DNA of 64,000 bases. Source: JAHBVY01 sp964415255. GTDB taxonomy: Bacteria; Myxococcota_A; Polyangia; Polyangiales; Polyangiaceae. Position numbers and translations under genes: made by a program. Below, in pieces: positions 14,976-24,260 of this stretch (its first letter is position 1; every line of letters begins with the position of its first letter). The notes under the pieces were generated by a model, which was not told the DNA's origin, did not search any database, and saw only the letters and a list, made by a program, of their open reading frames with translations. The stretch is from assembly GCA_964415255.1 (NCBI GenBank), contig CAYQAC010000009.1:1-64000 (forward strand). The letters are read 5' to 3'.

Positions 14976-16961
14976 TCACGAGCGGCCTGCGGCGGCTTCA
15001 CCCGCTGACGAGGCGCCGGCCACCGGCGGGCGCCCCTCCGCCACCAGGCGCTCGATCAAGTCAGCGATACTGACCGACCCGAGATCGCCCTCGCCGGAGC
15101 GCAGCGCCACGCTCTGCTGCTCCACCTCTTGGTCGCCGATGACCGCCAGGTAAGGCAGCCGGAGGTTGCGCCCGTTGCGGATCTTGGCGCCCAGCTTGTC
15201 CGAGCTGTCGTCCACCAGCACGCGCACCCCGGCGTCACGCAGCTTGTGAGCGAGCTCCGCCGCGAACGGCGCCTGACGCTCGCTCACCGTGAGCAGGCTG
15301 ATCTGCTCGGGGGCGAGCCACATGGGGAACTTGCCCGAGCAGTGCTCAATGTACACGCCAAGGAAGCGCTCCACCGAGCCGAGGATGGCACGGTGGAGCA
15401 TCACCGGGCGGTTCGCCTGGCCCTGAGCGTCCACGTACTCAAGCCCGAAGCGCTCCGGCAACGCGTAATCTACCTGGACGGTGCCAAGCTGCCAGTCGCG
15501 GCCCAGCGCGTCCGTCACGTGGAACTCCAGCTTGGGGCCGTAGAAGGCGCCTTCCCCTGGCAACAGCTCGTAAGGGGTGTTCGACTCCTTGAGCACCGCC
15601 TCCAGCGCCTGCTCCGCGGCGTCCCACATGGCGTCGGTGCCGAGGCGCTTCTCTGGGCGGAGCGCCAGCTTCACCCGAACGTCCTTGAACTCGAAGGCGC
15701 GGTACACCTCAAACAGCAGCTCGTTGAAGCTGCGCATTTCCTCGTGGATTTGCGCTGGGGTGCAGAAGATGTGCGCGTCGTCTTGGCAGAAGCTGCGCAC
15801 CCGAGCCAGGCCGTGGAGCGAGCCGCCGCGCTCATAGCGGTGCAGCCGCCCGAAGTCCGCGATGCGCCACGGCAGCTCGCGGTAGCTGCGGCGCCGCTGC
15901 CCGAAGATCAGGCAGTGGCTGGGGCAGTTCATTGGCTTCTGAGAGAGGTTCTCTAGCGCGGGGTGGGAGCATGAGGGCTCCTGCTGCGCGATCTCGTCGA
16001 GCGTCTCTGCGGTGACCGGGAGGTACATGTTCTCCCGGTAGTTCTGCAGGTGACCGCTGGTCTCAAACAGGCGCTTGTCGAAGATTTGCGGGGTGATGAC
16101 CTCTTCGTAGCCGTAGCGCACGTACAGGCTGCGGATGTAGTCCACCAGGCGCCGGTACACGCTGGCGCCGCGCGGCAAGAAGAACGGCATCGCCGGCGCG
16201 TACTCGTGGAACCAGAATAGTTCGAGCTCCTTACCGAGCTTGCGATGGTCGCGGCGCTTCGCCTCTTCTTGCTGCTCAAGGTAGGCGTCTAGCTCCTCTT
16301 GAGTGCGGAACGCGGTGCCGTAAATGCGCTGCAGCATCGGCCGCGTCTCGTCGCCGCGCCAGTACGCCCCCGCGACGCTGGTCAGCTTCACCACGCCTAG
16401 GTCGGCGGTGGATGGCACGTGCGGCCCCGAGCAGAGGTCAAACCAGCTGCCTTCTTTCCGCCCAGGGCTCGCGTGGCGGTAGAGCGAGATCTCGGCGTCC
16501 GCCGCGATGCCCTGGATGAGCTCCACCTTGTAGGCCTCGCCCATCGAGCGAAACAGCTCGATGGCGGCCTCCCGGCTCACCACCTCACGCACGAACGGCC
16601 GCTTGGCGTTCATGATCCGCCGCATCTCCTTCTCGATGCGCTGCAGATCTTTGTCGGTGAAGGGGCCGTCTGGCCGATCGAAATCGTAGTAAAAGCCGCT
16701 CTGGATGGCCGGCCCGATGGTGACCTGGGTGCCGGGGAACAGGCGCTGCACGGCGTCCGCCATCACGTGCGCCGTGGAGTGACGGATCACCTCCAGCGCC
16801 TCCGGGCTGCCGCGGCGAACGACGCTGAGCTCACTTGGCTCGGCGCTGATCGGCGTGTGTAAATCGACGATACGATCGCCTATTTTTACCGCGATGACGT
16901 CTGCGTCCAGAGTGTCAGGGCCGAGGAGCTCACGCGCGGTCTGACGCGCGGGCTCAGTCAT
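14976..16961 (-). CDS. thrS: Threonyl-tRNA synthetase
   Basis: 661 residues, full length. TGS-like start, then the editing domain HSTAHVMADAVQRLFPG with its HxxxH metal motif, the class II core (FWFHEYAPAMPFFLPRG; NCPSHCLIFGQRRRSYRELP, whose Cys is a zinc ligand in the family; RYERGGSLHGLARVRSF, motif 2), and the C-terminal anticodon-binding domain (GVRVLVDDSSDKLGAKIR). It lies 187 bp upstream of infC on the same strand, the classic arrangement. No T-box leader is visible, and tRNA-Val is encoded just upstream. An exact GTCAG-N5-CTGAC palindrome lies in the coding sequence at 15060-15074. Confidence 0.97.
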   Translation of the reverse strand: MTEPARQTARELLGPDTLDADVIAVKIGDRIVDLHTPISAEPSELSVVRRGSPEALEVIRHSTAHVMADAVQRLFPGTQVTIGPAIQSGFYYDFDRPDGPFTDKDLQRIEKEMRRIMNAKRPFVREVVSREAAIELFRSMGEAYKVELIQGIAADAEISLYRHASPGRKEGSWFDLCSGPHVPSTADLGVVKLTSVAGAYWRGDETRPMLQRIYGTAFRTQEELDAYLEQQEEAKRRDHRKLGKELELFWFHEYAPAMPFFLPRGASVYRRLVDYIRSLYVRYGYEEVITPQIFDKRLFETSGHLQNYRENMYLPVTAETLDEIAQQEPSCSHPALENLSQKPMNCPSHCLIFGQRRRSYRELPWRIADFGRLHRYERGGSLHGLARVRSFCQDDAHIFCTPAQIHEEMRSFNELLFEVYRAFEFKDVRVKLALRPEKRLGTDAMWDAAEQALEAVLKESNTPYELLPGEGAFYGPKLEFHVTDALGRDWQLGTVQVDYALPERFGLEYVDAQGQANRPVMLHRAILGSVERFLGVYIEHCSGKFPMWLAPEQISLLTVSERQAPFAAELAHKLRDAGVRVLVDDSSDKLGAKIRNGRNLRLPYLAVIGDQEVEQQSVALRSGEGDLGSVSIADLIERLVAEGRPPVAGASSAGEAAAGRS

Positions 16962-17112
16962 AGTCCCCGACGCCCTAGCGACTGGGCTCGCCGCGACGAC
17001 TGGGCTCGCCGCGGCAACGAGCCAGGCTGATGCGATGCTCTACTCCGCTGCGCCTCACCCCGTGCGGCCACGCGCTGATGCGCGCCGATGACGGGGTGGG
17101 CTGCTTGCGCAG

Positions 17113-17184
17113 TAGGCGCGGGCAGGATTGAACTGCCGACCCCTACAGTGTCAATGTAGTGCTCTACCACTGAGCTACGCGCCT
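17113..17184 (-). tRNA. tRNA-Val (anticodon GAC)
   Basis: On the reverse strand AGGCGCG pairs with CGCGCCT, the D arm is GCTC/GAGC, the anticodon loop TTGACAC sits on the stem CTACA/TGTAG and reads GAC, and the T arm is GGCAG-TTCAATC-CTGCC. CCA is not encoded, unlike in the tRNA-Ala gene. Confidence 0.95.
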
Positions 17185-17511
17185 GAAAAACGAACGGTGA
17201 GGGTGAAGGTGATCGGTTCGGACGCGAGCTCGCGCCCAGGCCCCAGACCTATCCACGCAGGCCGGGGCGCGATAAATGTCACCCGCGTGGTGGGGTGTCA
17301 AGCTGGATTGCTCAAGGTTCACGCGGGGGCTCGGGGCCGGCTCGCTGACTTCGACGGGGTAGTTTTTGGGGGTTTGGCAGGTCGGTGCGCTGACGTTCAG
17401 GCAAACCCCCCCCTCCCTACTGACCAAGTGTCACGGAGTGCAACGAGCGCTGCCCACTGGGTGCCCAGCTTGAGCTCCTGAGGGCGATCGCTGAGGCCTG
17501 AAGGAGGGTCG
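17185..17511. other. Intergenic region upstream of yajC
   Basis: No gene is seen. A G-run element is at 17363-17379. AAGGAGG at 17501-17507 could serve a GTG at 17512 (an alternative yajC start). Confidence 0.55.
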
Positions 17512-17586
17512 GTGAGTACGCCGGTCAGTCGCTTGCGTGCCCTTGGGATCCTCGGTATAGGCCCCACCCCTTTTGAAGGAGCTCGC

Positions 17587-18057
17587 GTGAATTTGCTGGC
17601 GTTCGCATCTCAAGCCCAAGGTACTCCACCGGCCCGCCCCGCGGCCCCTGGAGCGCCGGCCCCCGCGGCGCCCGCTGCCGCGCCGGCAGCCGGCACAGAA
17701 GCCGCTGCGCCTCAAGGTCCCGCTCCAGAGCCGCCCGGCTTGTTCTCGATGGCGCCGATGCTGCTGCTCATGGTGGCGCTGTTCGGCTTCATGTGGTGGA
17801 CCAACCGCAGCCAAGAGAAGAAGAAGCAGGCCATGCTCTCCGAGCTCAAGAAGGGGGACCGCGTGATCACCCAGAGCGGGCTGATGGGGAAGCTGCTTGA
17901 GCGTACAGACCGCTTCGCCACCGTGGAGATCGCGCCGGGCGTGAAGGTGAAGATGCTGGCCTCCGCGCTGGCGGGGAAAGATCACACGGACAGCCAAGGC
18001 GAGGGCAAGGACGCCAAGGACGCCAAGGAAGCGAAGTCAGGGAAGGACGCCAAGTAG
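17587..18057 (+). CDS. yajC: Sec translocase accessory subunit YajC
   Basis: Membrane partner of SecDF. From GTG 17587 the protein is 156 residues, MNLLAFASQAQG..., which matches the usual YajC start, and AAGGAG is at 17576-17581. An in-frame GTG at 17512 also has a good site (AAGGAGG, 4-base spacing) and would add 25 residues. A 50-residue Ala/Pro linker precedes the one membrane segment (FSMAPMLLLMVALFGFMWW). The cytoplasmic YajC domain follows (LKKGDRVITQSGLMGKLLE; VEIAPGVKVKML). The tail is a Lys/Asp/Ala repeat (KDAKDAKEAKSGKDAK). The gene leads yajC-secD-secF-recJ. Confidence 0.92.
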   Translation: MNLLAFASQAQGTPPARPAAPGAPAPAAPAAAPAAGTEAAAPQGPAPEPPGLFSMAPMLLLMVALFGFMWWTNRSQEKKKQAMLSELKKGDRVITQSGLMGKLLERTDRFATVEIAPGVKVKMLASALAGKDHTDSQGEGKDAKDAKEAKSGKDAK

Positions 18058-18138
18058 GCGCCCCCTGGCGCGCGCGCCGTCGTGTGGATTGCCCCGACGG
18101 AAGCCGCTTCGAGAGAGTTTCGGTAGAAGGAGCCGAGA

Positions 18139-20244
18139 GTGGTTAACACGGTCTTGCAGTATGTGTTTGGGGGCGCAGCCCTGGCGCTCGGTGCGCTTGG
18201 GTACTTCCGCCCCACGCACCGCACGTCGCAGTGGGCGGGCGCTTTAGCGGCAGCCGGAGCTGGAGGCGCCGCCTATTACGACGCGTTCTGGCCCATGGTG
18301 CTGCTCGGTTTGACGGCGCTCTGGTGCCTGTTCTTGGGGGTGAACTGGGTGACGCCGGGCTGGCGCGGGCGCTTCGGCGTGGTCGCTGGTGTGACCTTGG
18401 TCGCGCTCCTGGTGCTGCTCCCCAGCGTGGAGAGCATGTCCGGCGGGCGGGTGAAGTGCCCGACCTACATCAAGGAGCGGATGGGGTTCCGCTTGGTGGC
18501 GGGGCTGGATTTGCGGGGCGGGCTCCGGCTCGTCTACACGGTGGAGGTGGCTGAGGCCATCCGCGACAAGCGCGACGCCTACTTCGAGGACATGGAGACG
18601 GAGCTCGCGCGCGCCTTCGAGCTGCACTCCGGAGAAGACCGCCCAACTGACGAGGTGTACGCCAAGCTCCGCGAGAAGGTGACCATCACGGCGCCGCGCG
18701 GGGAGTCGAACCGCATCGACATCGAGTTCAAGAGCCCCGCGGACGAGGCGAAGTTCGACAAGCGCTTCCAAGACCGTTTCCGTGGGGAATTGGACTTCGC
18801 GCACGAGGTGGGCAGCGGCAAGGTGCGCTACTTCATCCGTGAGGCGTCTGAGTCGGATATCCGCGAGCGCGCCACCCTGCAGGCCAAGGAGATCATCCTG
18901 CGCCGCGTGGATGAGCTCGGCCTGCGTGAGGCCTCCGTCTCCACGCGGGGCGAGGACGTCATCGTGGAGGTGCCGGGCGAGGACGAGGCCAGCTTCCAGC
19001 AGATCCGCGACATCATCAGCCAGACGGCGCGGCTTGAGTTCAAGCTGAACGACGACGAGAACAAGTTCTTCGAGCAGCTCTCGAAGGACCTCCAGGGCAC
19101 CTCACTGCCGTCTGGCATCAGCTTCCAGAGCGAGTCCGTGAGCCTGGGCCAAGACGCGGATGAGGAGCCCATCGTCGGGGTGTTCCACTTCGCCGTCATC
19201 ACCAACCAAGACGGTGAGAGCTCAGAGGCCTCGCTGAAGCGCTTCCGCGAGTGGACGGAGACGCTGAACGTGCCGCCAGGGCGCGAAATCGGCTTCGAGA
19301 AGCTCACCACCATGGACGCCTCCTCGCGCAAAGAGACAGACCAAGGCTGGCGCACCTACGTGCTCAAGTCGCGCGCTGAGATCACCGGCGACATGATCCG
19401 CGACGCTCAGGCGCAGCCTCAGAGCCAGCAGGGCTCACTGGGCGGTTGGCTCGTGGCCCTGACCTTCACGGAGCGAGGCGGCTCCATCTTCGAGCGCATC
19501 ACGGGGGACAACGTCAAGCGGCGCTTCTCCATCATCTTGGATGACAAGGTGGAGAGCTCTCCAGTGATTCAGGGGAGGATCCCCGGCGGTCACGCCACCA
19601 TCACGATGGGCTCAGGGGACGCTCAGGTGCAGCTTGAGCGCTCACGCAACCTGGAGATGGTGCTGCGCTCAGGTGCGCTGCCCGCGCCCATCTCGCTCTC
19701 GAATGAGCAGCACATCGGGCCCTCCTTGGGGCGCGACTCGATCAAGTTGGCGCTCGAGGGCGCGCTTGGCGGCTCGCTCCTCGTGGTCGTGTTCATGATG
19801 ATCTACTACCGCGGCGGCGGACTCATCGCGAACCTGGGCGTCGTGGTGAACCTGCTCTTGCAGCTGGCGGTGCTGGCCTCCTTCGGGGCCTCCATGACCC
19901 TGCCAGGCATCGCGGGGCTCGCGCTCACGGTGGGCATGAGCGTCGACTCGAACGTGCTCATCAATGAGCGGATACGCGAGGAGCAGCTCGAGGGTAAGAG
20001 CCCGAGAGCGGCCGTCGAGCTTGGCTTCAACCGAGCGCTCACCGCGATCATCGACGGGCACATCACCACGCTGATCGCCGCGGTGATCCTCGCGCAGTAC
20101 GGCACCGGACCCATCAAGGGTTTTGCCATCACCCTCATCGTGGGCACCCTCACCAGCATCTTCAGCGGTGTGGTGGTCTCCCGCGTCCTCTTCGACTTCT
20201 GGGTTCACGGCAAGGGCCGTGACGCCAAACTGAACGTGGGCTGA
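18139..20244 (+). CDS. secD: Protein translocase subunit SecD
   Basis: Inner-membrane RND-like subunit that uses proton motive force to help pull exported proteins from SecYEG. 701 residues from GTG 18139, with AAGGAG at 18127-18132. Two or three hydrophobic segments near the N-terminus come before the family motif GLDLRGGLRLVYTVE (about residue 120). The large periplasmic P1 region follows, then the C-terminal membrane block containing LTVGMSVDSNVLINERIREE. The N-terminus has extra hydrophobic segments compared with Escherichia coli. secF follows after 3 bp. Confidence 0.96.
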   Translation: MVNTVLQYVFGGAALALGALGYFRPTHRTSQWAGALAAAGAGGAAYYDAFWPMVLLGLTALWCLFLGVNWVTPGWRGRFGVVAGVTLVALLVLLPSVESMSGGRVKCPTYIKERMGFRLVAGLDLRGGLRLVYTVEVAEAIRDKRDAYFEDMETELARAFELHSGEDRPTDEVYAKLREKVTITAPRGESNRIDIEFKSPADEAKFDKRFQDRFRGELDFAHEVGSGKVRYFIREASESDIRERATLQAKEIILRRVDELGLREASVSTRGEDVIVEVPGEDEASFQQIRDIISQTARLEFKLNDDENKFFEQLSKDLQGTSLPSGISFQSESVSLGQDADEEPIVGVFHFAVITNQDGESSEASLKRFREWTETLNVPPGREIGFEKLTTMDASSRKETDQGWRTYVLKSRAEITGDMIRDAQAQPQSQQGSLGGWLVALTFTERGGSIFERITGDNVKRRFSIILDDKVESSPVIQGRIPGGHATITMGSGDAQVQLERSRNLEMVLRSGALPAPISLSNEQHIGPSLGRDSIKLALEGALGGSLLVVVFMMIYYRGGGLIANLGVVVNLLLQLAVLASFGASMTLPGIAGLALTVGMSVDSNVLINERIREEQLEGKSPRAAVELGFNRALTAIIDGHITTLIAAVILAQYGTGPIKGFAITLIVGTLTSIFSGVVVSRVLFDFWVHGKGRDAKLNVG

Positions 20245-20247
20245 GCG

Positions 20248-21477
20248 ATGCAGCTGTTTCCAGTTGGAAAAATTTACGACTTCATGGGCAAGCGGCGGAT
20301 CTTTGTCCCGCTGACCTTGCTCGCTGTTGTCGCCTCCCTCGTCAGCTTCGTCTACCCGGGGCCCACCTTCGGGACAGACTTCCGCGGCGGGACGGAGGTG
20401 GAGGTCGCCTTCAAGGGGCCGGTGGAGGCCGGCCAGCTGCGAGACCTGATCGAGCGCTCGGGCTTCTCCACACCAGACGTCGTCCGGGTGGAGGACAGCA
20501 GCTCTGACTACCGCTACATGCTGCGGGTGCAGGAGGTGTCGTCGATCGACGAGGCCAAGCAGCAGGAGATCTTGAGCGCGCTGTGCTTCGGGGAAGGGCT
20601 GCCTCAAGATCGTTGCCCCGCGGAGCGCTCGCCCAGCGAGGTGAAGTTCAGCCCCGGCGGGGACAAGCTGACCATCCGCTTCCGCGCCGATCCGGATCTG
20701 GCGAGGATCCGTCAGCAGCTCACGCCGGTGGAGGGGGTCTCCATCCGCGCTGGGGAGAACGCGATCGCGCTCCAGAACGCGCGCGAGCACCGGGTGGACG
20801 TGCAGCTGCAGAGCAAGGGCGACCAGCTGATGGACGCCCTGCGCCAGGGGCTCGGCGCGGAGCTCGTGCCCGATCATCCGCTGCGCGTGGAGTGGATCGG
20901 CCCCAAGGCGGGCGCTCAGCTGCGTGACGCCGCCATCACCAGCGTGCTCATCTCGCTGGTGTTCATCATGGCCTACATCGCGCTCCGGTTCGATGTGCGC
21001 TTCGCCCCAGGCGCCACCGTGGCCCTGGCGCACGACGCGCTGCTCACCATGGGCGTGCTCAACTTCATGGGGCGGGAGATCACGCTGACCACCGTGGCGG
21101 CGCTGCTCACCATCATTGGTTACTCCGTGAACGACACGGTGGTGGTGTTCGACCGCGTGCGCGAGAACCTCGTGCGCATGCGCGGGGCGAGCTTCATCAA
21201 GCTGATCAACGTGAGCCTCAGCGAGATGCTGAGCCGCACCATCATCACCGGCGGCTCCACCATCCTCGCGCTGCTCGCCTTCTTCGTGCGCGGCACCGGC
21301 ACCTTGAAGGAGTTCGCCTTCACCCTGGTGATTGGCATGGTGCTCGGCATCTACTCGACCATCTTCATCGCGCTGCCGTTCACCGAGTGGCTGGACAGGA
21401 CCGTGTTCGCCCGCGTCGGGAAGAACAAGAAGAAGAAGAGCGCGCCGCTCCGCAAGGCTGACGAAGCGGTGGTCTGA
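20248..21477 (+). CDS. secF: Protein translocase subunit SecF
   Basis: 409 residues, partner of SecD. FGTDFRGGTEVEVAF (about 41-55), the conserved TTVAALLTIIGYSVNDTVVVFDRVREN region (shown as LLTIIGYSVNDTVVVFDR), and LSRTIITGGST are diagnostic. The periplasmic loop is longer than in E. coli. The C-terminus is basic (KNKKKKS). Bases 20257-20270, encoding LFPVGK at codons 3-8, form an exact TTTCC-N4-GGAAA palindrome, so this site lies just inside the 5' end. Confidence 0.96.
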   Translation: MQLFPVGKIYDFMGKRRIFVPLTLLAVVASLVSFVYPGPTFGTDFRGGTEVEVAFKGPVEAGQLRDLIERSGFSTPDVVRVEDSSSDYRYMLRVQEVSSIDEAKQQEILSALCFGEGLPQDRCPAERSPSEVKFSPGGDKLTIRFRADPDLARIRQQLTPVEGVSIRAGENAIALQNAREHRVDVQLQSKGDQLMDALRQGLGAELVPDHPLRVEWIGPKAGAQLRDAAITSVLISLVFIMAYIALRFDVRFAPGATVALAHDALLTMGVLNFMGREITLTTVAALLTIIGYSVNDTVVVFDRVRENLVRMRGASFIKLINVSLSEMLSRTIITGGSTILALLAFFVRGTGTLKEFAFTLVIGMVLGIYSTIFIALPFTEWLDRTVFARVGKNKKKKSAPLRKADEAVV

Positions 21478-21478
21478 G

Positions 21479-23176
21479 GTGGCCTCGCCCCTCGGCGCCG
21501 CTGAGCTGAGCGAGGTGGAGCGGCTCGCGCGGGCGCTCGGCAGCAGCCGAACGCTCGCGCAGGTGTTCGCTCGGCGCGGGCAGTCGGAGGTGCCGGAGAT
21601 TGAGCGCTTCCTCAAGCCGCAGCTCAGTCAGCTCACCTCACCAGATGCCATGGTGGACAGGGAGGTGCTCGCGGAGCGCCTCGCGCACGCGGCGCGCCAC
21701 CAGGAGCGCGTCGTGGTGTTCGGCGACTACGACTGCGACGGCATCACCTCGGCGGCCATCTTGACGGATCTGCTACGGCGCTTGGGCGCGGTGGTGATCC
21801 CACAGCTGGCGAGCCGCTTCAGCGGCGGCTACGGGGTCAGCCCGGAGGCGACCGATCGCATCCTCTCGGCGTCTCCCGCGGTGCTCGTCACCTGCGATTG
21901 TGGCTCCTCCGACCACACGAGCCTCGCGCGAGTGAGGGAGGCGGGGGTGGACGTCTTGGTGATCGATCATCACCTGGTCCCGCGCGAGCCGCTGCCGGCG
22001 ATGGCCTTCCTCAACCCGCACCGACCGGACTGCGGCTTCCCTTATAAGGGGCTCGCCTCGTGTGGGCTGGTGTTGTCGGTCGGGGCCGCCTTGCGCAAGC
22101 GCCTCGATCCCAAGCTCGATTTGCGCCCCTACCTCGACCTGGTCGCGATCGGCACCATCGCTGACGTCGCGCCGCTCGACGGCGATAACCGCGCGCTGGT
22201 GCGCGCTGGGCTGAGCGTGCTCGGCACCGGCGCGCGGCCCGGTGTTCGCGCCCTGCTTGAGTACGCGAAGATCGATCCGAAGCTGCCGATCCGCGGGGAG
22301 GACGTCGCGTTCCGGATCGCGCCGCGCATCAACGCGCCGGGGCGCTTGGGCGCACCGGATCCTGCCTTCGATCTGCTGCTCGCGCAAAACCTCGACACGG
22401 CGCGCTCGTTGGCGGCGCGGGTGGAGCAGCTGACGGATGAGCGCAAGGCCGCGCAGCGCGAGATGGAAGAGCAGGCGATCCAGGTGATTGAGCGTGAAGG
22501 GTGGGCTGAGCGCCCGGCGCTCGTCATCGCGGAGGACGGCATGAACCACGGCATCGTGGGCGTCGTCGCGGGGCGCCTGGTGGATCGCTACCAAGTCCCG
22601 GTGGTGGTCATTGGCTTTGAGGGGGATGAAGGTCGCGGCTCAGTGCGTGGGCCCGCCGGGGCACGTTTGTTCGATGCCCTGACGGAAGCCTCAGAGCCGC
22701 TCACCCGCTTTGGGGGGCACCAGGCAGCGGCGGGCGTCACCGTCGCGCGCGCGGCCGTGGCGCGTTTCCGCGAGGCGTTCGAGGCGGCGTGCAGCGCCGG
22801 CGCGGCGGCCCCCAAGGAGGCTACGGTGCAGGATCCTGCCGCGGTGGTCCCGCTCATGGCGGGCGATCGGCTGTTTCAGGTGGTGACCGACTTGGAGCGG
22901 CTCGAGCCTTGTGGTGAGCGCAACCCAGCGCCAAGCCTGGAGATCACCGCGCGCCTCACCTCCGCGCGCGTGGTGGGCGATGGCCACCTCAAGCTTGACC
23001 TCAAGGTGGGTGAGCAGCGCCTCTCGGCCTTTGGTTTCGGCTTGGGGGAGATCGCAAAATCCCTGACTGAGGAGGTGGTCCTGGTGGGGAAGTTGAAGCG
23101 CGACGGCTACGTCGGTGGGGAGGCCGTGGAGCTGCGGCTCGACTCGGCGCGGAGCGCGGCGGCACCTGCTGGGTGA
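21479..23176 (+). CDS. recJ: Single-stranded-DNA-specific exonuclease RecJ
   Basis: 5'-3' exonuclease of recombination and mismatch repair, 565 residues. GTG 21479 starts one base after the secF stop, so translation is probably coupled. Motifs: FGDYDCDGITSAAIL (DHH motif with metal-binding Asp residues), CDCGSSDH, VLVIDHHLV (DHH), IGTIADVAPLDGDNR, RINAPGRLG and the DHHA1 motif FGGHQAAAGV. The C-terminal OB-type domain is present. Coupling to secDF is unusual but seen in some bacteria. A tandem repeat begins at its stop codon. Confidence 0.95.
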   Translation: MASPLGAAELSEVERLARALGSSRTLAQVFARRGQSEVPEIERFLKPQLSQLTSPDAMVDREVLAERLAHAARHQERVVVFGDYDCDGITSAAILTDLLRRLGAVVIPQLASRFSGGYGVSPEATDRILSASPAVLVTCDCGSSDHTSLARVREAGVDVLVIDHHLVPREPLPAMAFLNPHRPDCGFPYKGLASCGLVLSVGAALRKRLDPKLDLRPYLDLVAIGTIADVAPLDGDNRALVRAGLSVLGTGARPGVRALLEYAKIDPKLPIRGEDVAFRIAPRINAPGRLGAPDPAFDLLLAQNLDTARSLAARVEQLTDERKAAQREMEEQAIQVIEREGWAERPALVIAEDGMNHGIVGVVAGRLVDRYQVPVVVIGFEGDEGRGSVRGPAGARLFDALTEASEPLTRFGGHQAAAGVTVARAAVARFREAFEAACSAGAAAPKEATVQDPAAVVPLMAGDRLFQVVTDLERLEPCGERNPAPSLEITARLTSARVVGDGHLKLDLKVGEQRLSAFGFGLGEIAKSLTEEVVLVGKLKRDGYVGGEAVELRLDSARSAAAPAG

Positions 23177-23298
23177 GGGTGGGCTGCTGCTTGCGGGTTG
23201 AGGGCAGGGTGCTGCTCGCGGGTTGAGGGCAGGGTGCTGCTGTGCTGCGAAGCTGCTGCTTGAGGGCGGGCGGCTGCTTGCGGGTTGAGGGCAGGGGC
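23171..23298 (+). repeat. 25-bp repeats beginning at the recJ stop codon
   Basis: Units of the form GCGGGTTGAGGGCAGGG begin at 23193, 23218 (period 25) and 23280, with a degenerate stretch between. The recJ end (CTGGGTGAGGGTGGG) resembles a unit, with TGA at the same place. The repeats run almost to the mlaF start. Confidence 0.8.
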
Positions 23299-23320
23299 GG
23301 CGTGCCGTAGACCTCGGGGC

Positions 23321-24100
23321 GTGGAGACCTTGATCCGGTTCAGCGGCGTGAAGAAGCGCTTCGGTGAGAAGGTCATCTACAGCGGGCTCGATCTCAGCAT
23401 CCGTCGGGGGGAGGCCTTCACCATCCTCGGTGGCTCGGGGGTCGGGAAGAGCGTCATGCTCAAGATGCTGATCGGGCTGCTCCAGGCTGACGAGGGGAGC
23501 ATCCTGTTTGACGGCGCTGAGATCACGAAGATGTCAGAGGAGCAGCTCTCCCAAGTGCGCCGCCGCATCGCGATGTTGTTCCAGAGCGGCGCGCTGTTCG
23601 ACTCGCTCAGCGTGGGTGAGAACATCGCCTACGGCTTGGAGGAGCACTTCCGCGAGCAGATGTCGCGCGCCGAGATGGCTGATCGCGTCGCCTGGGCGCT
23701 GGGGCTGGTGGGGCTGCCTGGCATTGAGGACATGCGCCCTTCAGATTTGTCAGGTGGCATGCGTAAGCGCGTGGGCTTGGCGCGCGCGATCGCGGTGCAG
23801 CCTGAGGTGCTGCTCTATGATGAGCCCACCACGGGTCTCGATCCGGTGAACACGGCGCGCGTCAACCGCATGATCATCGGGCTGCAGGAGAAGCTGAAGA
23901 TCACGAGCGTGGTGGTGACCCACGACATGGGCAGCGCCTTCAGCATCAGCGATCGGCTGGCGATGGTGCATGGGGGCCGCATCATCGCGTGTGGCACCCC
24001 GGAGGAGTTCAAGGCCTCCGATGACCCGCGGGTGTCTAATTTTATCTTGGGCCGCGCGCCGGCGCAGGAGGACGTGGAGACGCTGCTTCGGAACGGCTGA
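23321..24100 (+). CDS. mlaF: ABC transporter ATPase, Mla-type (phospholipid transport)
   Basis: 259 residues from GTG 23321 (METLIRFSGVKKRFGEKVIY). Walker A is GGSGVGKS, the Q-loop is MLFQSGALFDSLSVGENIAYGL (parts MLFQSGALFD and SVGENIAYGL), the signature is LSGGMRKRVGLARAI, Walker B is VLLYDEPTTGLDP, and the H-loop is VVVTHDM. FQSGALFDSLSV and SGGMRKRV are typical of MlaF/Ttg2A rather than of general importers. A matching MlaD is encoded at 26220. The permease MlaE is not in the window, and an inverted membrane gene lies where it might be expected. Confidence 0.92.
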   Translation: METLIRFSGVKKRFGEKVIYSGLDLSIRRGEAFTILGGSGVGKSVMLKMLIGLLQADEGSILFDGAEITKMSEEQLSQVRRRIAMLFQSGALFDSLSVGENIAYGLEEHFREQMSRAEMADRVAWALGLVGLPGIEDMRPSDLSGGMRKRVGLARAIAVQPEVLLYDEPTTGLDPVNTARVNRMIIGLQEKLKITSVVVTHDMGSAFSISDRLAMVHGGRIIACGTPEEFKASDDPRVSNFILGRAPAQEDVETLLRNG

Positions 24101-24134
24101 GGGCGCGCCGAGGGTGGCGCGCGCGGCCGGTGCG

Positions 24135-24260
24135 GTCAGCATTCCTGACGTCGCCGCGAGTCGCGTCAGCTAGGGCGCCCATCTCGTCAGCATTCCTGAC
24201 GTCGCCGCGAGTCGCGTCAGCTAGGGGCGCCCACCTTGTTAGCATTCCTGACGCCGTGAG
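24135..24260. repeat. 51-52-bp tandem repeat with GTCAG-N5-CTGAC, overlapping a gene 3' end
   Basis: Units start at 24135, 24186 and (partial, with GTTAG) 24238. The first two hold exact palindromes GTCAGCATTCCTGAC. The third lies inside the 3' end of the minus-strand membrane gene, whose stop (24217-24219) is in unit 2. Confidence 0.88.

Noticed and set aside
16962..17112. T-box leader before thrS
   Set aside because: No T-box sequence or specifier-loop structure is visible, and T-boxes are rare in this group.
19669..21615. A 648-codon open frame on the minus strand
   Set aside because: It lies wholly opposite secD, secF and recJ, is rich in His/Arg/Glu as expected from antisense of GC-rich genes, and has no recognisable domain.
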